From Rhizorhabdus dicambivorans (lineage in GTDB: Bacteria > Pseudomonadota > Alphaproteobacteria > Sphingomonadales > Sphingomonadaceae): a stretch of DNA of 64,000 bases. Below the pieces are notes generated by a model, which was given only the letters and a program-made list of their open reading frames with translations, was not told the DNA's origin and did no database searches. Shown here in pieces: positions 34,653-46,654 of the stretch. Location: the NCBI RefSeq assembly GCF_002355275.1, contig NZ_CP023449.1, forward strand, positions 1,714,001 to 1,778,000, written 5' to 3'. The number at the start of each line of letters is the position of its first letter. Position 1 is the first letter of the stretch. The translations under genes were made by a program, and so were the position numbers.

Positions 34653-37610
34653 CTACCGCCCCACGAACACGAACGGCGCCCAGTTGACCGGCTGCTCGGC
34701 CCCCTCGAACGGCTGCTTGTCGATCATCCGCAGCATCGTCTCGCGCAGCGCCCGGGCGGGGTCGGCGCCGCGCCCATATTTGCGGACGGTCTCGACCGAC
34801 AGATAGGCGGCGGCATCGTCGCGCACCGCCCAGTGCGATGCCAGCAGGTTGCGGCCGCCCGCATAGAGGAAGGCGCGGGCGACGCCCGCAAGGCCGCTGT
34901 CGTCGCTGCTTCCGCCGGCGGCGGTGTTGCAGGCGGACAGGATCACCCAGTCCGCTGCCAGCCGCAGCCGCATGATCTCGCTGGCGGTCAGCAGCCCGTC
35001 GTCCGATCCGGCCGGCGTCATCACCAGCGCGGGCTCGTCCAGTCCCTCCAGATCGCCGGCCATCAGGCCATGGGTGGCGAAGGCCAGCACATTGGCGCGG
35101 GTCAGGTCGGCGGAGCGGATCGCCTGTTCGGTGGCGCGGTCCCCGGTCAGGATCAGCTGCTCGGGGGCGGCCAGCGCCCGGGCGAAGGTGCGCAGCTCGG
35201 GTTCGGTGGCGGGCAGCGCGGGCAGGTCCCGCACCTGCCGGGCCATGCTCGCCGATCGGAAGGCCAGGGCGGTGCCCGCCGGCGCCAGGTCCGGCGCGCC
35301 GACCGCGAAGAAGCTGCGCACCTTTCGCCCGGCGGCGGTCGATCGCGACGCGGTGACGCTCGCGACGGAGGGGAGGGTGACGAGGATATGGTCGCGGATC
35401 AGCCATTGGGTGCCGCCCAGCGTCGGATGGCTCCGCCGGGGCGCCAGCACGGCCAGCGGAACCGTGGCGAGGCTGGCATTGGCGGCGATCAGCAGGCGCG
35501 GCTTGTTCGCGATGGCGGCCCGGATCGGCGTCGGCAGCAGGATGTCGTGCAGCTGCGCCGACGCGTCATAGTCGAAGCTCACCCTGGCGGCGGCGTCCGA
35601 TATCGCGGCCCGGCTGGGGGCGGCCGCCCGCAGCGCGAAGCTCGCCCCCGGCCTGGCCTGCGGCGTGATGCCGGAGCGGAGCCGCGTCACCAGTTCGGCG
35701 ATCTGCCGCGCGCCGGCCGGCGCCGTCGTCATCGCGGCCTGTTCGCGCGTGACCGCGAACAGCGTCGTGCGGCCCTCGGCGACGGCAGCAACCAGCAGCG
35801 CCTCGTCGCCCTTGAGCGCGGCGCGGACCGTATCGAGCGCCAGCGGTTCGGAACCGGCGGGTGCGATCAGCTGTGGCGCGCGTGCCGCCAGCGCGGCGGT
35901 CCGCTGCTCCAGCCGCGCGGCGGCGGCCTTGCGCTCGGCGGCCACCGCCTTGATCGTCGCCGCATCGGCGCTCCGTCCGGCGAGTCGCAGCTGGCGGTCG
36001 AGCAGGGTTTCCAGCTCGATTGCGGCGTCCTGGCGTCTGCGGATCAGTTCGGCCAGCTGCGGATCGCCGGCGGCCGACCGCGCCTCTTCCTCGCGCACCG
36101 CGCGCGCCGCCGAGCTTTCCATCAGCCGCTGGGTCAGCTGGAAGGCCAGCGCCTCGTCGCCCGCCGTCACCGCCGCGTCCAGCGCCCAGCCATAGGCCGC
36201 GCGAATCTCCAGTTCGACGCCCGATCGCCGCCGCCCGGCGGCGCTCAGCTGGTCGAGCCGCTGGTCGAGCAGCGCCACGGCAGCCCGGACCCGCTTCAGC
36301 GCGCCTTCGCTGTCGCCTTGATGCGCCTCGATCGCGCCCAGCCGGGTTTCGCCGGTCAGCGTGGCGACGTCCTCGGCGGGAAAGGTCGATCGGCTGCGCA
36401 GCGCCTGGGCCTGGGCCTGCGCGGTCTTGGCCGTCGCCATGTCGCCCAGCTTGAAGGCCAGCGTCGCGAGCTGGTCTCGCCCGCCGATATGGTCGCGGTG
36501 AAGCGGCGGCAGCTTGCGCTCGCGTGCCGCCTCCACCTCGCGCAGGATCGTGATCGCCTGCTGCCCGTCGCCGGCGGCGGCCAGCGCGTCGGCATAGGTT
36601 TCGCGCGCCATCAGCGTGCGCTGGGCGTCGGGGCCGATGCCCTTGGCCAGGATCTCCGCCGCTGAGCGCGCCGTCCCGATCGCCTCCGTCGTCTTGCCCT
36701 GGACGGTCTGCGCCTTGGCGACGGTGACCATGTAGCTCACCGCCTGCTGGCTCTGGCCGAAGCGCGCAACCGCGATGTCCACCGCCTTATGCGCCACATC
36801 CTCGGCCTCGCCGGGCCGTCCCAGCAGGATCAGGATGCGGGCCAGCGTGTTGAGGTTGGTCGCCAGATAGGGATGCCCCTTGGGCATGAATCCCTCCAGC
36901 GTCGCCTGTACCGTGCGGGCTTCCTCGATCGCTTCCTCCAGCCGGCCCGATTGCAGCAGGAAGATCGGCAGATTGGCGAAGCGCGGCGCCGAGTTGACTG
37001 GGATTTTCTCGTGCCGGCGGTCCTCCGCATTGGCCTTGCGGACCAGCTCGATCGCCTTGTCGTAATTGCCGAACTCGAACTCGGCATTGGCCAGGTTGGA
37101 ATAGGCGGCGGCGACGTTGCTGCTCGGCTCGCCCTTGCTGGCAGCGATCCGCCATTCCAGCACCTGCGCGGCCAGCGTGCGCGCGCGGTCGTGATCGCTC
37201 AGCGTCATCAGGATGACGACCTGGGCGTTGGCCAGCTCCATCCGCCGGTCGTGATAGGCGGGGCCGCCGGCTTCCAGCAGCGCGCCGAGCCGTTCGGCCC
37301 GGGCCGCCGCCCCGGCGATATCGCCCTGCAGATAATCCGCCGTGACGAGCTCGCCCTCCAGCCAGGCGAGTTCCGGATGGCCGGCGGGATAGAGCGTCCG
37401 CCCATAAGCGAGCACCGCTTCCCACGCCTTGCGATAGCCGGCCGGATCGGCGCCCTCGTCCAGGTCGTCGGCGGCCTTGCGCATCTTCTCCAGCCGGGCC
37501 TTGTCGGCGGCGGATGGCATGGCGACGCCGCTCCTGGTACCAGCCGAAAGAGCGCTCGCCGACGTCATCAGAAGCCCTGCCGCCGCTGCCGCCGCCAAGA
37601 TGCCGCGCAT
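34653..37610 (-). CDS. Exported TPR-CHAT (caspase-like) protein
   Basis: About 985 residues. A signal peptide (MRGILAAAAAAGLLMTSASA) leads to a long tetratricopeptide region (about 60-480), then a charged coiled coil, and a C-terminal CHAT domain (about 600-985). The CHAT catalytic pair is present: His in FATHGLMAGD near 847 and Cys in VILSACNTAAGG near 893. CHAT proteases of the gRAMP and bacterial gasdermin systems are cytosolic; a signal peptide here points to the periplasm. ATG 37610 is six bases after GGGGG; upstream starts at 37616 and 37715 are less likely. Divergent from the TonB receptor. Confidence 0.85.
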   Translation of the reverse strand: MRGILAAAAAAGLLMTSASALSAGTRSGVAMPSAADKARLEKMRKAADDLDEGADPAGYRKAWEAVLAYGRTLYPAGHPELAWLEGELVTADYLQGDIAGAAARAERLGALLEAGGPAYHDRRMELANAQVVILMTLSDHDRARTLAAQVLEWRIAASKGEPSSNVAAAYSNLANAEFEFGNYDKAIELVRKANAEDRRHEKIPVNSAPRFANLPIFLLQSGRLEEAIEEARTVQATLEGFMPKGHPYLATNLNTLARILILLGRPGEAEDVAHKAVDIAVARFGQSQQAVSYMVTVAKAQTVQGKTTEAIGTARSAAEILAKGIGPDAQRTLMARETYADALAAAGDGQQAITILREVEAARERKLPPLHRDHIGGRDQLATLAFKLGDMATAKTAQAQAQALRSRSTFPAEDVATLTGETRLGAIEAHQGDSEGALKRVRAAVALLDQRLDQLSAAGRRRSGVELEIRAAYGWALDAAVTAGDEALAFQLTQRLMESSAARAVREEEARSAAGDPQLAELIRRRQDAAIELETLLDRQLRLAGRSADAATIKAVAAERKAAAARLEQRTAALAARAPQLIAPAGSEPLALDTVRAALKGDEALLVAAVAEGRTTLFAVTREQAAMTTAPAGARQIAELVTRLRSGITPQARPGASFALRAAAPSRAAISDAAARVSFDYDASAQLHDILLPTPIRAAIANKPRLLIAANASLATVPLAVLAPRRSHPTLGGTQWLIRDHILVTLPSVASVTASRSTAAGRKVRSFFAVGAPDLAPAGTALAFRSASMARQVRDLPALPATEPELRTFARALAAPEQLILTGDRATEQAIRSADLTRANVLAFATHGLMAGDLEGLDEPALVMTPAGSDDGLLTASEIMRLRLAADWVILSACNTAAGGSSDDSGLAGVARAFLYAGGRNLLASHWAVRDDAAAYLSVETVRKYGRGADPARALRETMLRMIDKQPFEGAEQPVNWAPFVFVGR

Positions 37611-37896
37611 ATCCATCCCCCGTTCCCCGTCCCGTGCCATGCTAGCCGATAGCCGGTGAACCGCAATCAAGACGTGATTCCGAACACAGCCTTGCCGGAA
37701 GATGCGGATGTCCATGCAATCTCCGTATCGCAGGCCCGGAGCCGGGACGGAGATGCCCTCAGCGCATCAACATCAGAAAATCGCGGTTTTCCTAGTGTAA
37801 TCGATATGACGCCGGATTATCGCAAAGGCACCATCCCGCCGTCATGACGCGCCCCTATCGCGCCTTGTGCAACGCACAAACGCCAAGGGGATCATC

Positions 37897-40152
37897 ATGC
37901 GCAAACTCTCAACCTGTCTGCTCGCGTCCGTCGCCTTCTGTGCGCAGCCCGCATGGGCCGAGGACGCCGCGCCCCCCGCGGCCGACGCCGGCGCAGGGGA
38001 AGAGATCGTCGTTTTCGGCAAGGGCGAGGTCCGGCAGGTCCAGCAGGTCGATGCGGCCGAAATCCGGATACTCACCCCCGGCTCCAGCGTGATCAAGGCG
38101 ATCGAGAAGCTGCCGAGCGTGAATATCCAGGCGTCCGATCCGTTCGGAAATTACGAATGGTCGACCCGCGTCACCATCCGCAGCTTCGCCCAGAGCCAGA
38201 TCGGCTTCAATTTCGACGGCATCCCGCTGGGTGACATGCAATATGGCAACCATAACGGCCTGCATATCAGCCGCATCGTCAGCCCGGAGAACGTCGCCTC
38301 GGTTCGCGTGTCGCAGGGCGCAGGGGCGGTCGGCACCCAGTCGACCAACAATCTCGGCGGTACGGTGGAGACCTTCTCGATCGATCCGCTCGACCGGTTC
38401 GGCGGCCAGGCGAACGCGACCTATGGCAGCGACCGGACGATGCGCGGCTTCGTCCGCCTGAACGTCGGCAGCGCCGAGGGCCTCCGGGGCTTCGTTTCCT
38501 ACGGCTATGGCACAACCGACAAATATAAGGGCGATGGCAAACAGGACCAGCATATGGTCAACGCCAAGGCGGTGCTGCCCGTGGGCGAAGGTCAGATCGA
38601 CGGCTGGTTCAGCTATTCCGACCGGCGGGAGCAGGACTATCAGGACATGTCGCTCGATATGCTGGGCCGGCTCGGCTACCGGTCCGACAACACCTCGCCC
38701 GACTATGCCCTGGCCGTTCGGCTGGCCGATATCGGCAATAATCGCGGCGAAACCGGCGCTCCCATTTCCAATGCGGCGGCGGGAACGGCCTATCCGGGCA
38801 ATTTCCAGACGGTCGATGATGCCTATTATGATGCTTCGGGTCTCCGGAAGGACACCGTCGCCGCGCTCGGCTTCAGGTCGCCGATCGCCGATGACGCGAA
38901 CGTCGCGCTGAAAAGCTATTATCACCACAACAAGGGCATGGGCCTGTGGGGCACGCCCTATGTGCCCAGCCCCAGCGGCTCGCCCATCTCGATCCGCACC
39001 ACCGAATATGACATCGACCGCTGGGGCCTGTTCGGATCGGTGGATTTCAAGCTCGGCTTCAACAGCATCGTCGTGGGCGGCTGGTTCGAGCACAATAATT
39101 TCAACCAGGCGCGGCGCTTCTACGACCTCGGCACCCGCACCACGCCGAGCAAGTCCTTCCGCGAATATCCCAAGAATCCGTTCTTCACCCAGTGGAACTT
39201 CGATTTCACCACCGACACGCTGCAATATTATGTTCAGGACGCCATCGAGCTGGGCGAACTGAAGATCAACATCGGCTGGAAGGGCTTCAAGGTCGACAAC
39301 GAGGCCGATGCGATCGTCAAGGACGTCTTCCCCGAAGGCAAGTTCAAGACCGAGGACTGGTTCCAGCCGAGCGTCGGCATGGTCTATGATCTGGGCGGCG
39401 CCGAGGTCTTTGCCGGTTTCACCCAGGCCACCCGCGCATTCCCGTCGGTGAACGGCAGCATCTGGGGCACTACCCAGGCGGGCTTCGACGCGATCAAGGA
39501 CACGATCAAGCCCGAGACATCGGACACCTATGAGCTGGGCGTGCGTTACGGCAACTCCGCCTTCAACGGCGTGCTCGGCGCTTATCTCGTCAACTTCCAT
39601 GATCGCCTGCTCGGCGTGGCGAGCGGCCCGGACATCATCGGCAGCCCCTCGGTGCTTCAGAATGTCGGCTCGGTGCGCTCGGTCGGCGTCGAGGCGGCGG
39701 GCGACCTGAAGCTCAACGAGGTCGTCACCCTCTACGCCTCCTACACCTACACCGACGCCACCTATCGCGACGATGTGGTGGACGGGGCCGGGGCCATCAC
39801 CCGGCTCAAGGGCAAGACCGTGGTCGACGCTCCGAAGCATATGGCACGCGGCGAGATCGGCTATGACGACAGCGCGCTGTTCGCCCGCGTCTCGGCCAAC
39901 TACATGTCGCGGCGCTTCTTCAACTATCTCAACGACCGCTCGGTCCCCGGCCGGGTGATCTTCGACGCCTCGCTCGGTTACCGCTTCGGCGCCGACAAGC
40001 AATATGAGCTGCAACTCAACGCCAGTAACTTCACCGGCAAGAAATATGTCGGCACGATCAACTCGGCGGGTACCGGCAATAGCGGGGACCGCCAGACCCT
40101 GCTGGTCGGCGCACCGCAGCAGTTCTTCATCTCGCTGAAGGCGGGGTTCTGA
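37897..40152 (+). CDS. TonB-dependent outer-membrane receptor
   Basis: 751 residues. A signal peptide (MRKLSTCLLASVAFCAQPAWA) is followed by a TonB-box-like EEIVVFGKG, the plug domain (about 45-160), and the 22-strand barrel ending in an aromatic C-terminus (ISLKAGF). It imports a large or scarce substrate across the outer membrane using TonB energy. ATG 37897 follows AAGGGG. The phosphodiesterase gene follows after two bases, so the pair form an operon. The substrate is unknown; a phosphoester or nucleotide is suggested by the partner. Confidence 0.92.
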   Translation: MRKLSTCLLASVAFCAQPAWAEDAAPPAADAGAGEEIVVFGKGEVRQVQQVDAAEIRILTPGSSVIKAIEKLPSVNIQASDPFGNYEWSTRVTIRSFAQSQIGFNFDGIPLGDMQYGNHNGLHISRIVSPENVASVRVSQGAGAVGTQSTNNLGGTVETFSIDPLDRFGGQANATYGSDRTMRGFVRLNVGSAEGLRGFVSYGYGTTDKYKGDGKQDQHMVNAKAVLPVGEGQIDGWFSYSDRREQDYQDMSLDMLGRLGYRSDNTSPDYALAVRLADIGNNRGETGAPISNAAAGTAYPGNFQTVDDAYYDASGLRKDTVAALGFRSPIADDANVALKSYYHHNKGMGLWGTPYVPSPSGSPISIRTTEYDIDRWGLFGSVDFKLGFNSIVVGGWFEHNNFNQARRFYDLGTRTTPSKSFREYPKNPFFTQWNFDFTTDTLQYYVQDAIELGELKINIGWKGFKVDNEADAIVKDVFPEGKFKTEDWFQPSVGMVYDLGGAEVFAGFTQATRAFPSVNGSIWGTTQAGFDAIKDTIKPETSDTYELGVRYGNSAFNGVLGAYLVNFHDRLLGVASGPDIIGSPSVLQNVGSVRSVGVEAAGDLKLNEVVTLYASYTYTDATYRDDVVDGAGAITRLKGKTVVDAPKHMARGEIGYDDSALFARVSANYMSRRFFNYLNDRSVPGRVIFDASLGYRFGADKQYELQLNASNFTGKKYVGTINSAGTGNSGDRQTLLVGAPQQFFISLKAGF

Positions 40153-40154
40153 TC

Positions 40155-41501
40155 ATGCGGGCCGCGCTGTTCATCGCCGCCGCTCTGTGGGCCTCCTGCG
40201 CTTCGGCCAGGCCGGTCCTGATGATCTCGATCGACGGGCTCCGGCCCGCCGACGTGATCGAGGCGGAGCAGCGCGGCCTGCGCATTCCCCATCTGCGGCG
40301 CTTCGTCGCCGAGGGCGCCTATGCCAGCGGCGTGCGCGGCGTGCTGCCGACAGTCACCTATCCGAGCCATGTGACGCTGGTCACCGGTGCCAGCCCCGCG
40401 AAGCATGGCGTCGTCAGCAACACCACCTTCGATCCCATGCAGATCAATTATGGCGGCTGGTACTGGTACGCCACCGACATCCGGGTGCCCACGCTGTGGG
40501 CGGCGGTGACCGAAGCCGGCAAGACGGCGGCGAGCCTTCACTGGCCGGTCAGCGTCGCCGCTTCCGGAGTGACCTGGAACATCCCGCAGATCTGGCGGTC
40601 CGGCCATGCCGACGATGCCAAGCTGGTGACGGCGCTGTCGACCGCCGGCCTCGTCGCCGAACTGGAACGGGCGACCGGCGAGCCCTATGCCGCCGGAATC
40701 GACGAAAGCGTCGAAAGCGATGAAAGGCGCGGCCGTTTCGCTGCGAAGCTGATCGCGCTGCACAAGCCCGACTTCATGACGGCCTATCTTACGTCACTCG
40801 ATCATGAGCAGCATGCGCACGGGCCGGGTTCGCCGGAGGCGCATGCGGCGCTCGAGCGAATCGATGCGGTGATCGGCGGGCTCGTCGCCGCCGAGCTTGC
40901 CGCGCATCCCGACGCGGCGATCGCGATCGTCAGCGATCACGGTTTCGAGGCGATCGGGCGGGAGACCAATTTCTTCAGGGCTTTCATGGATGCTGGGCTG
41001 ATCAGGCTCGATGCCAAGGGGGCGGTGACGGGTTGGGACGCGATGCCCTGGCCGAGCGGGGGCTCGGCCGCGATCGTGCTGGCCCGGCCCGACGACAAGG
41101 CGCTCGCGGCGCGCGTCGCCGATTTGCTCGCCGCGATGCAGGCGGATCCGGCCAACGGCATCGCCGCCGTGGCCGACCGCGCCGGTATCGCCCGGATGGG
41201 CGGCAATCCGGAGGCGAGCTTCTTCGTCAACATGGTGCCCGACGCGGCGGTGGCCGGCGCCTTCGGCGGCGCCACGGCGCCCCTGCATGCAGTGCCCAAA
41301 TATATGGGAACGCATGGCTATTTTCCCGAGGTCGGGAATTTGCGCGCGACGTTCATGATCATGGGGCAGGGGCTGCCGAAAGGCCGCGCGCTCGGCGAGA
41401 TCGACATGCGGGCCATCGCGCCGACCATTGCCGCTATGGCAGGCGTTCGCTTGACGAAGGCCGAGGTGCCGCCGGTCGCGGAGATCGCCGCGACGCGCTA
41501 A
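40155..41501 (+). CDS. Ectonucleotide pyrophosphatase/phosphodiesterase-like alkaline phosphatase superfamily enzyme
   Basis: 448 residues with a short signal peptide (MRAALFIAAALWASCASA). The metal ligands of the NPP group are in order: Asp in MISIDGLRP, the Thr nucleophile in PTVTYPSHVTLVTG, Asp/His in LDHEQHAHGPG, and Asp-His in IVSDHGF. The enzyme would be periplasmic and hydrolyse phosphodiester or pyrophosphate bonds. It is co-transcribed with the TonB receptor, suggesting a nutrient-scavenging pair. Confidence 0.9.
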   Translation: MRAALFIAAALWASCASARPVLMISIDGLRPADVIEAEQRGLRIPHLRRFVAEGAYASGVRGVLPTVTYPSHVTLVTGASPAKHGVVSNTTFDPMQINYGGWYWYATDIRVPTLWAAVTEAGKTAASLHWPVSVAASGVTWNIPQIWRSGHADDAKLVTALSTAGLVAELERATGEPYAAGIDESVESDERRGRFAAKLIALHKPDFMTAYLTSLDHEQHAHGPGSPEAHAALERIDAVIGGLVAAELAAHPDAAIAIVSDHGFEAIGRETNFFRAFMDAGLIRLDAKGAVTGWDAMPWPSGGSAAIVLARPDDKALAARVADLLAAMQADPANGIAAVADRAGIARMGGNPEASFFVNMVPDAAVAGAFGGATAPLHAVPKYMGTHGYFPEVGNLRATFMIMGQGLPKGRALGEIDMRAIAPTIAAMAGVRLTKAEVPPVAEIAATR

Positions 41502-41611
41502 GTGGGACGGCAGCCGGCGCGGGCCTTTGCCAACCGCAACTTTTGGCCGGCACCAAAAAACTTGCCCGCTTCGCATATGCAACAGTTGCCCCATCGGGAG
41601 GACGGGGCTAA

Positions 41612-42649
<1,038 letters not shown>

Positions 42650-42715
42650 CATCTTACTGCATTAACCCGATCCCCGGCCTTGTCTGGGTGACGCTGAAGG
42701 GATGACGCACAGCTT

Positions 42716-43600
42716 ATGAGTATCCTGGTCGACAAGAACACCAAGGTCATCACGCAAGGCATGACCGGCAACACCGGCACCTTCCATACCGAGCAGGCGC
42801 TGGCTTATGGCACGCAGATGGTCGGCGGCGTGACGCCGGGCAAGGGTGGCACCACCCATATCGGCCTGCCCAATTTCGACACCGTCCATGAGGCCGTGGC
42901 CGCCACCGGCGCCACCGCCAGTGTCATCTATGTTCCGCCGCCCTTCGCGGCGGACTCGATCCTGGAGGCGATCGACGCGGAGGTTCCGCTCATCGTCACC
43001 ATCACCGAGGGCATTCCCGTGATCGACATGATCCGGGTGAAGCGTGCCCTGCAGGGTTCGAAGTCGCGCCTGATCGGTCCGAATTGCCCGGGTGTCCTGA
43101 CCCCGAACGAGTGCAAGATCGGCATCATGCCGGGTTCGATCTTCAAGAAGGGCTCGGTGGGCGTTGTTTCCCGCTCGGGCACCCTTACCTATGAAGCTGT
43201 GTTCCAGACCTCGGCCATCGGCCTGGGCCAGACCACGGCGGTCGGCATCGGCGGTGATCCGGTCAACGGGACCAACTTCATCGACGTGCTCGAACTGTTC
43301 CTGGCGGACGACGAGACCAAGTCGATCATCATGATCGGCGAGATCGGCGGGTCGGCCGAGGAAGAAGCGGCGCAGTTCCTGCGCGACGAGGCGAAGCGTG
43401 GGCGCAAGAAGCCCATGGCGGGCTTCATCGCGGGCCGTACGGCGCCTCCGGGCCGCCGCATGGGCCATGCCGGGGCGATCGTCTCGGGCGGTCAGGGCGG
43501 CGCGGAAGACAAGATCGCGGCCATGGAGGCGGCGGGCATCAAGGTGGCGGCAAGCCCCTCGGAGCTCGGCACCACCCTGGCCGAGGTGCTCAAGGGCTGA
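42716..43600 (+). CDS. sucD: Succinyl-CoA synthetase alpha subunit
   Basis: 294 residues. [19 protein letters not shown] is the CoA-binding start; [11 protein letters not shown] and the phosphohistidine in [17 protein letters not shown] are present. Together with the beta subunit it makes succinate and NTP from succinyl-CoA. Only 66 bases separate it from mdh, so the beta-subunit gene sucC, which normally precedes it, is not here. Confidence 0.97.
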   Translation: MSILVDKNTKVITQGMTGNTGTFHTEQALAYGTQMVGGVTPGKGGTTHIGLPNFDTVHEAVAATGATASVIYVPPPFAADSILEAIDAEVPLIVTITEGIPVIDMIRVKRALQGSKSRLIGPNCPGVLTPNECKIGIMPGSIFKKGSVGVVSRSGTLTYEAVFQTSAIGLGQTTAVGIGGDPVNGTNFIDVLELFLADDETKSIIMIGEIGGSAEEEAAQFLRDEAKRGRKKPMAGFIAGRTAPPGRRMGHAGAIVSGGQGGAEDKIAAMEAAGIKVAASPSELGTTLAEVLKG

Positions 43601-43691
43601 TGTGAGCAAGCCCCGTTTCCGGACCTGACCGGGTCCGAGGCGGGTGGGCGTTTCACGCCCGGTTCAGCCAAATTGATGTCAAGCTACGTTG

Positions 43692-43726
43692 CTGCACTTC
43701 GGGCCTAAGTCCCGGGGTGGGTGCAG
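43692..43726 (+). promoter_or_regulatory. Leader hairpin upstream of sucA
   Basis: CTGCAC (43692-43697) pairs with GTGCAG (43721-43726), with an inner CGGG/CCCG. It ends 14 bases before the sucA ATG, close to the ribosome site, so it could affect translation or reflect a processed leader. The role is a guess. Confidence 0.3.
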
Positions 43727-43740
43727 ACAAGGATGGTGAG

Positions 43741-46653
43741 ATGGGTATCGAAGGCGTCGGTTTCGACGGACCGGAGGGAGTCAGTGCTTCCTTCGTTGAA
43801 GGCCTGTATCGGCAATATCGCGCCGATAGTTCCAGCGTGGACCAGAGCTGGCGGGATTATTTCGCCGGCATAGAGGCCGGGATATCCGGCCCCAGCTGGG
43901 CGCGGCCCAACTGGCCCCCCAGCAGCACCGACGCGCTGACCGCGGCGCTCGATCCCACCCAGATGGAGGTTCCGGCCAAGGCGCCCAAGGCGGCGCCCGC
44001 CGCCGCTCCGGCCCCCGCGCCGGCCATGGCCGCGACCGACCCGGCCGAGATCGAGCGGCAGGCGCTGAACTCGATCCGCGCGGTGATGCTGATCCGCTCC
44101 TATCGCGTGCGCGGCCATCTGCTCGCCAATCTCGATCCGCTCGGCCTGTCCCAGCGCGCCGAGACCGACGATCTGACCCCCGCCTGGCACGGCTTCTCCG
44201 AGGCCGACATGGACCGGCAGGTCTATGTGCCGGGCTTCCTCGGCCTGAAATGGGCCACCCCGCGCGAGATACTGGCGATCCTCCGCAAGAATTACTGCGG
44301 CAATGTCGGCCTCGAATATATGCACATCAGCGACGTGGAGGAGCGGCGCTTCCTCCAGGCGCGGATCGAGGGCAAGGACGCCGAGATCACCTTCACGCCC
44401 GAGGGCAAGAAGGCGATCCTCACCAAGGTGATCCATGCCGAGCAGTGGGAGAAGTTCCTGGGCCGCAAATATGTCGGCACCAAGCGCTTCGGCCTCGACG
44501 GCGGCGAATCGATGGTCCCCGCGCTCGAAGCGGTGATCAAATATGCCGGTGCCTATGGCGTGAACGAGGTGGTGATCGGCATGGCCCATCGCGGCCGCCT
44601 CAACGTCCTCTCCAACCTGATGGAAAAGCCCTATCGCGCGATCTTCAACGAGTTCGCGGGCGGCTCCTCCAATCCGGAGGATGTCGGCGGGTCGGGTGAC
44701 GTCAAATATCACCTCGGCACCTCGACCGATCGTGAGTTCGACGGCAACAAGGTCCATCTCAGCCTCGCGCCGAACCCGTCGCACCTCGAATGCGTCAACC
44801 CGGTGGTGCTCGGCAAGTCGCGCGCCAAGCAGACCAAGCTCGACGATCTCGAGCGGTCCAGGGTGCTGCCGATCCTGCTGCACGGCGACGCCGCCTTCGC
44901 GGGCCAGGGCATCATCATGGAGTGCTTCGGCTTCTCCGGCCTGCGCGGCTACAATACCGGCGGCACGATCCATTTCGTGATCAACAACCAGGTCGGTTTC
45001 ACCACCTCGCCGCAGTTCGCGCGCTCATCGCCCTATCCGTCGGACATCGCCAAGATGGTCCAGGCGCCGATCCTCCACGTCAACGGCGACGATCCCGAGG
45101 CGGTGACCTGGGCGTGCAAGGTCGCGACCGAGTTCCGCCAGACCTTCAAGCGCGACGTCGTGATCGACATGTGGTGCTATCGCCGCTTCGGCCACAACGA
45201 AGGCGACGAGCCGGGCTTCACCCAGCCGCTGATGTACGAGGCGATCCGCAAGCACCCCCCGGTCAGCGCGATCTACAGCGCGCGCCTCGTCCAGGAAGGC
45301 GTGATCGACAACGAATGGACCTCCAAGTCCGAGGGCGAGTTCGTCAACCATCTCGAGCAGGAGTTCGAGGCGGGCAAGAGCTACAAGGTCAACAAGGCCG
45401 ACTGGTTCGAGGGCGACTGGACCGGCTTCGCCGAGCCGCGCGAGGCGATTACCGAGCGCCGCGCCGCGGTCACCGGCATCTCCACCGATCTGATGGCCGA
45501 TCTCGGCCGCCAGCTCACCACCGTTCCCGAGGGGCTGACCATCCACAAGACGCTGGGCCGCATCCTCGAGGCGAAGAAGGAGATGTTCGCGTCGGGCAAG
45601 GGCTTCGACTGGGCGACCGGCGAGGCGCTGGCCTTCGGCTCGCTGCTGACGGAGGGCTATGGCGTCCGCCTGTCGGGCCAGGATTCGGGGCGCGGCACCT
45701 TCAGCCATCGCCACGCCGTCTGGGTCGATCAGAAGGACGGGCACAAATATATCCCGCTCTCCGCGCTCGACCGGCGCTTCCAGGTGCTGGACAGCCCGCT
45801 GAGCGAGTTCGGTGTGCTCGGCTTCGAATATGGCTATGCCTCCGCCGCGCCGAACACGCTGGTGATGTGGGAAGCGCAGTTCGGCGATTTCGCCAATGGC
45901 GCGCAGGTCATCGTCGATCAGTTCATCTCGTCGGGCGAGGCGAAGTGGCTGCGCGTCAACGGCCTCGTGATGCTGCTGCCGCACGGCTATGAAGGGCAGG
46001 GGCCCGAGCACAGCTCGGCCCGGCTGGAGCGCTATCTCCAGCTCTGCGCCGAGGATAACATGCAGGTCGCGAACTGCACGACGCCGGCCAATTATTACCA
46101 CATCCTGCGCCGGCAGATGCTCCGCAAGTTCCGCAAGCCGCTGATCATCATGACGCCCAAGTCGCTGCTCCGTCACAAGTCGGCGGTATCGACGGCGGAG
46201 GAGATGACCGGCGATACCCGCTTCATGCGCGTGCTGATGGACACCAACGCGCCGGCGGCGGCCGATGTCCGCCGGGTCGTGCTGGTGTCGGGCAAGCTCT
46301 ATTATGAGCTGGCCGAGGCGCGCGACGCGGCCGGGGACAAGAACACGCTGATCCTGCGGGTCGAGCAGCTCTATCCCTTCCCGGCCGATGCGCTGATCAC
46401 CATCCTCGGTCGTCTGCCCAACCTCGAAACCGTGGTGTGGGCGCAGGAGGAGCCGAAGAACCAGGGCGCCTGGAGCTTCGTCGAGCCCTATATCGAGAAG
46501 GTTCTCACCGACAATGGGGGCGCGCCGAAGCGCGCGGTCTATGCCGGCCGCAAGGCCGCTGCGGCGACCGCGACCGGCCTCGCCCGCAACCATGCCGTCC
46601 AGCAGGCGGCTCTGATCGCCGACGCTCTCGGCCACGAAACAAAGGGTAAGTAA
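43741..46653 (+). CDS. sucA: 2-oxoglutarate dehydrogenase E1 component
   Basis: 970 residues. The N-terminal [20 protein letters not shown], then DYFAGIE is the E2-binding start. [20 protein letters not shown] and [14 protein letters not shown] carry the thiamine-diphosphate and catalytic His residues, and [16 protein letters not shown] follows. It decarboxylates 2-oxoglutarate and passes succinyl to the E2 lipoyl arm. ATG 43741 is chosen over an upstream GTG. A short Pro/Ala linker (about residues 75-100) sits between the start domain and the core, as in other sphingomonads. Confidence 0.97.
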   Translation: MGIEGVGFDGPEGVSASFVEGLYRQYRADSSSVDQSWRDYFAGIEAGISGPSWARPNWPPSSTDALTAALDPTQMEVPAKAPKAAPAAAPAPAPAMAATDPAEIERQALNSIRAVMLIRSYRVRGHLLANLDPLGLSQRAETDDLTPAWHGFSEADMDRQVYVPGFLGLKWATPREILAILRKNYCGNVGLEYMHISDVEERRFLQARIEGKDAEITFTPEGKKAILTKVIHAEQWEKFLGRKYVGTKRFGLDGGESMVPALEAVIKYAGAYGVNEVVIGMAHRGRLNVLSNLMEKPYRAIFNEFAGGSSNPEDVGGSGDVKYHLGTSTDREFDGNKVHLSLAPNPSHLECVNPVVLGKSRAKQTKLDDLERSRVLPILLHGDAAFAGQGIIMECFGFSGLRGYNTGGTIHFVINNQVGFTTSPQFARSSPYPSDIAKMVQAPILHVNGDDPEAVTWACKVATEFRQTFKRDVVIDMWCYRRFGHNEGDEPGFTQPLMYEAIRKHPPVSAIYSARLVQEGVIDNEWTSKSEGEFVNHLEQEFEAGKSYKVNKADWFEGDWTGFAEPREAITERRAAVTGISTDLMADLGRQLTTVPEGLTIHKTLGRILEAKKEMFASGKGFDWATGEALAFGSLLTEGYGVRLSGQDSGRGTFSHRHAVWVDQKDGHKYIPLSALDRRFQVLDSPLSEFGVLGFEYGYASAAPNTLVMWEAQFGDFANGAQVIVDQFISSGEAKWLRVNGLVMLLPHGYEGQGPEHSSARLERYLQLCAEDNMQVANCTTPANYYHILRRQMLRKFRKPLIIMTPKSLLRHKSAVSTAEEMTGDTRFMRVLMDTNAPAAADVRRVVLVSGKLYYELAEARDAAGDKNTLILRVEQLYPFPADALITILGRLPNLETVVWAQEEPKNQGAWSFVEPYIEKVLTDNGGAPKRAVYAGRKAAAATATGLARNHAVQQAALIADALGHETKGK

Positions 46654-46654
46654 G

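Noticed and set aside
37909-40014. 701-codon minus-strand frame opposite the TonB receptor
   Set aside because: Same cause; the plus-strand protein has signal peptide, plug and barrel. No family features in the antisense frame.
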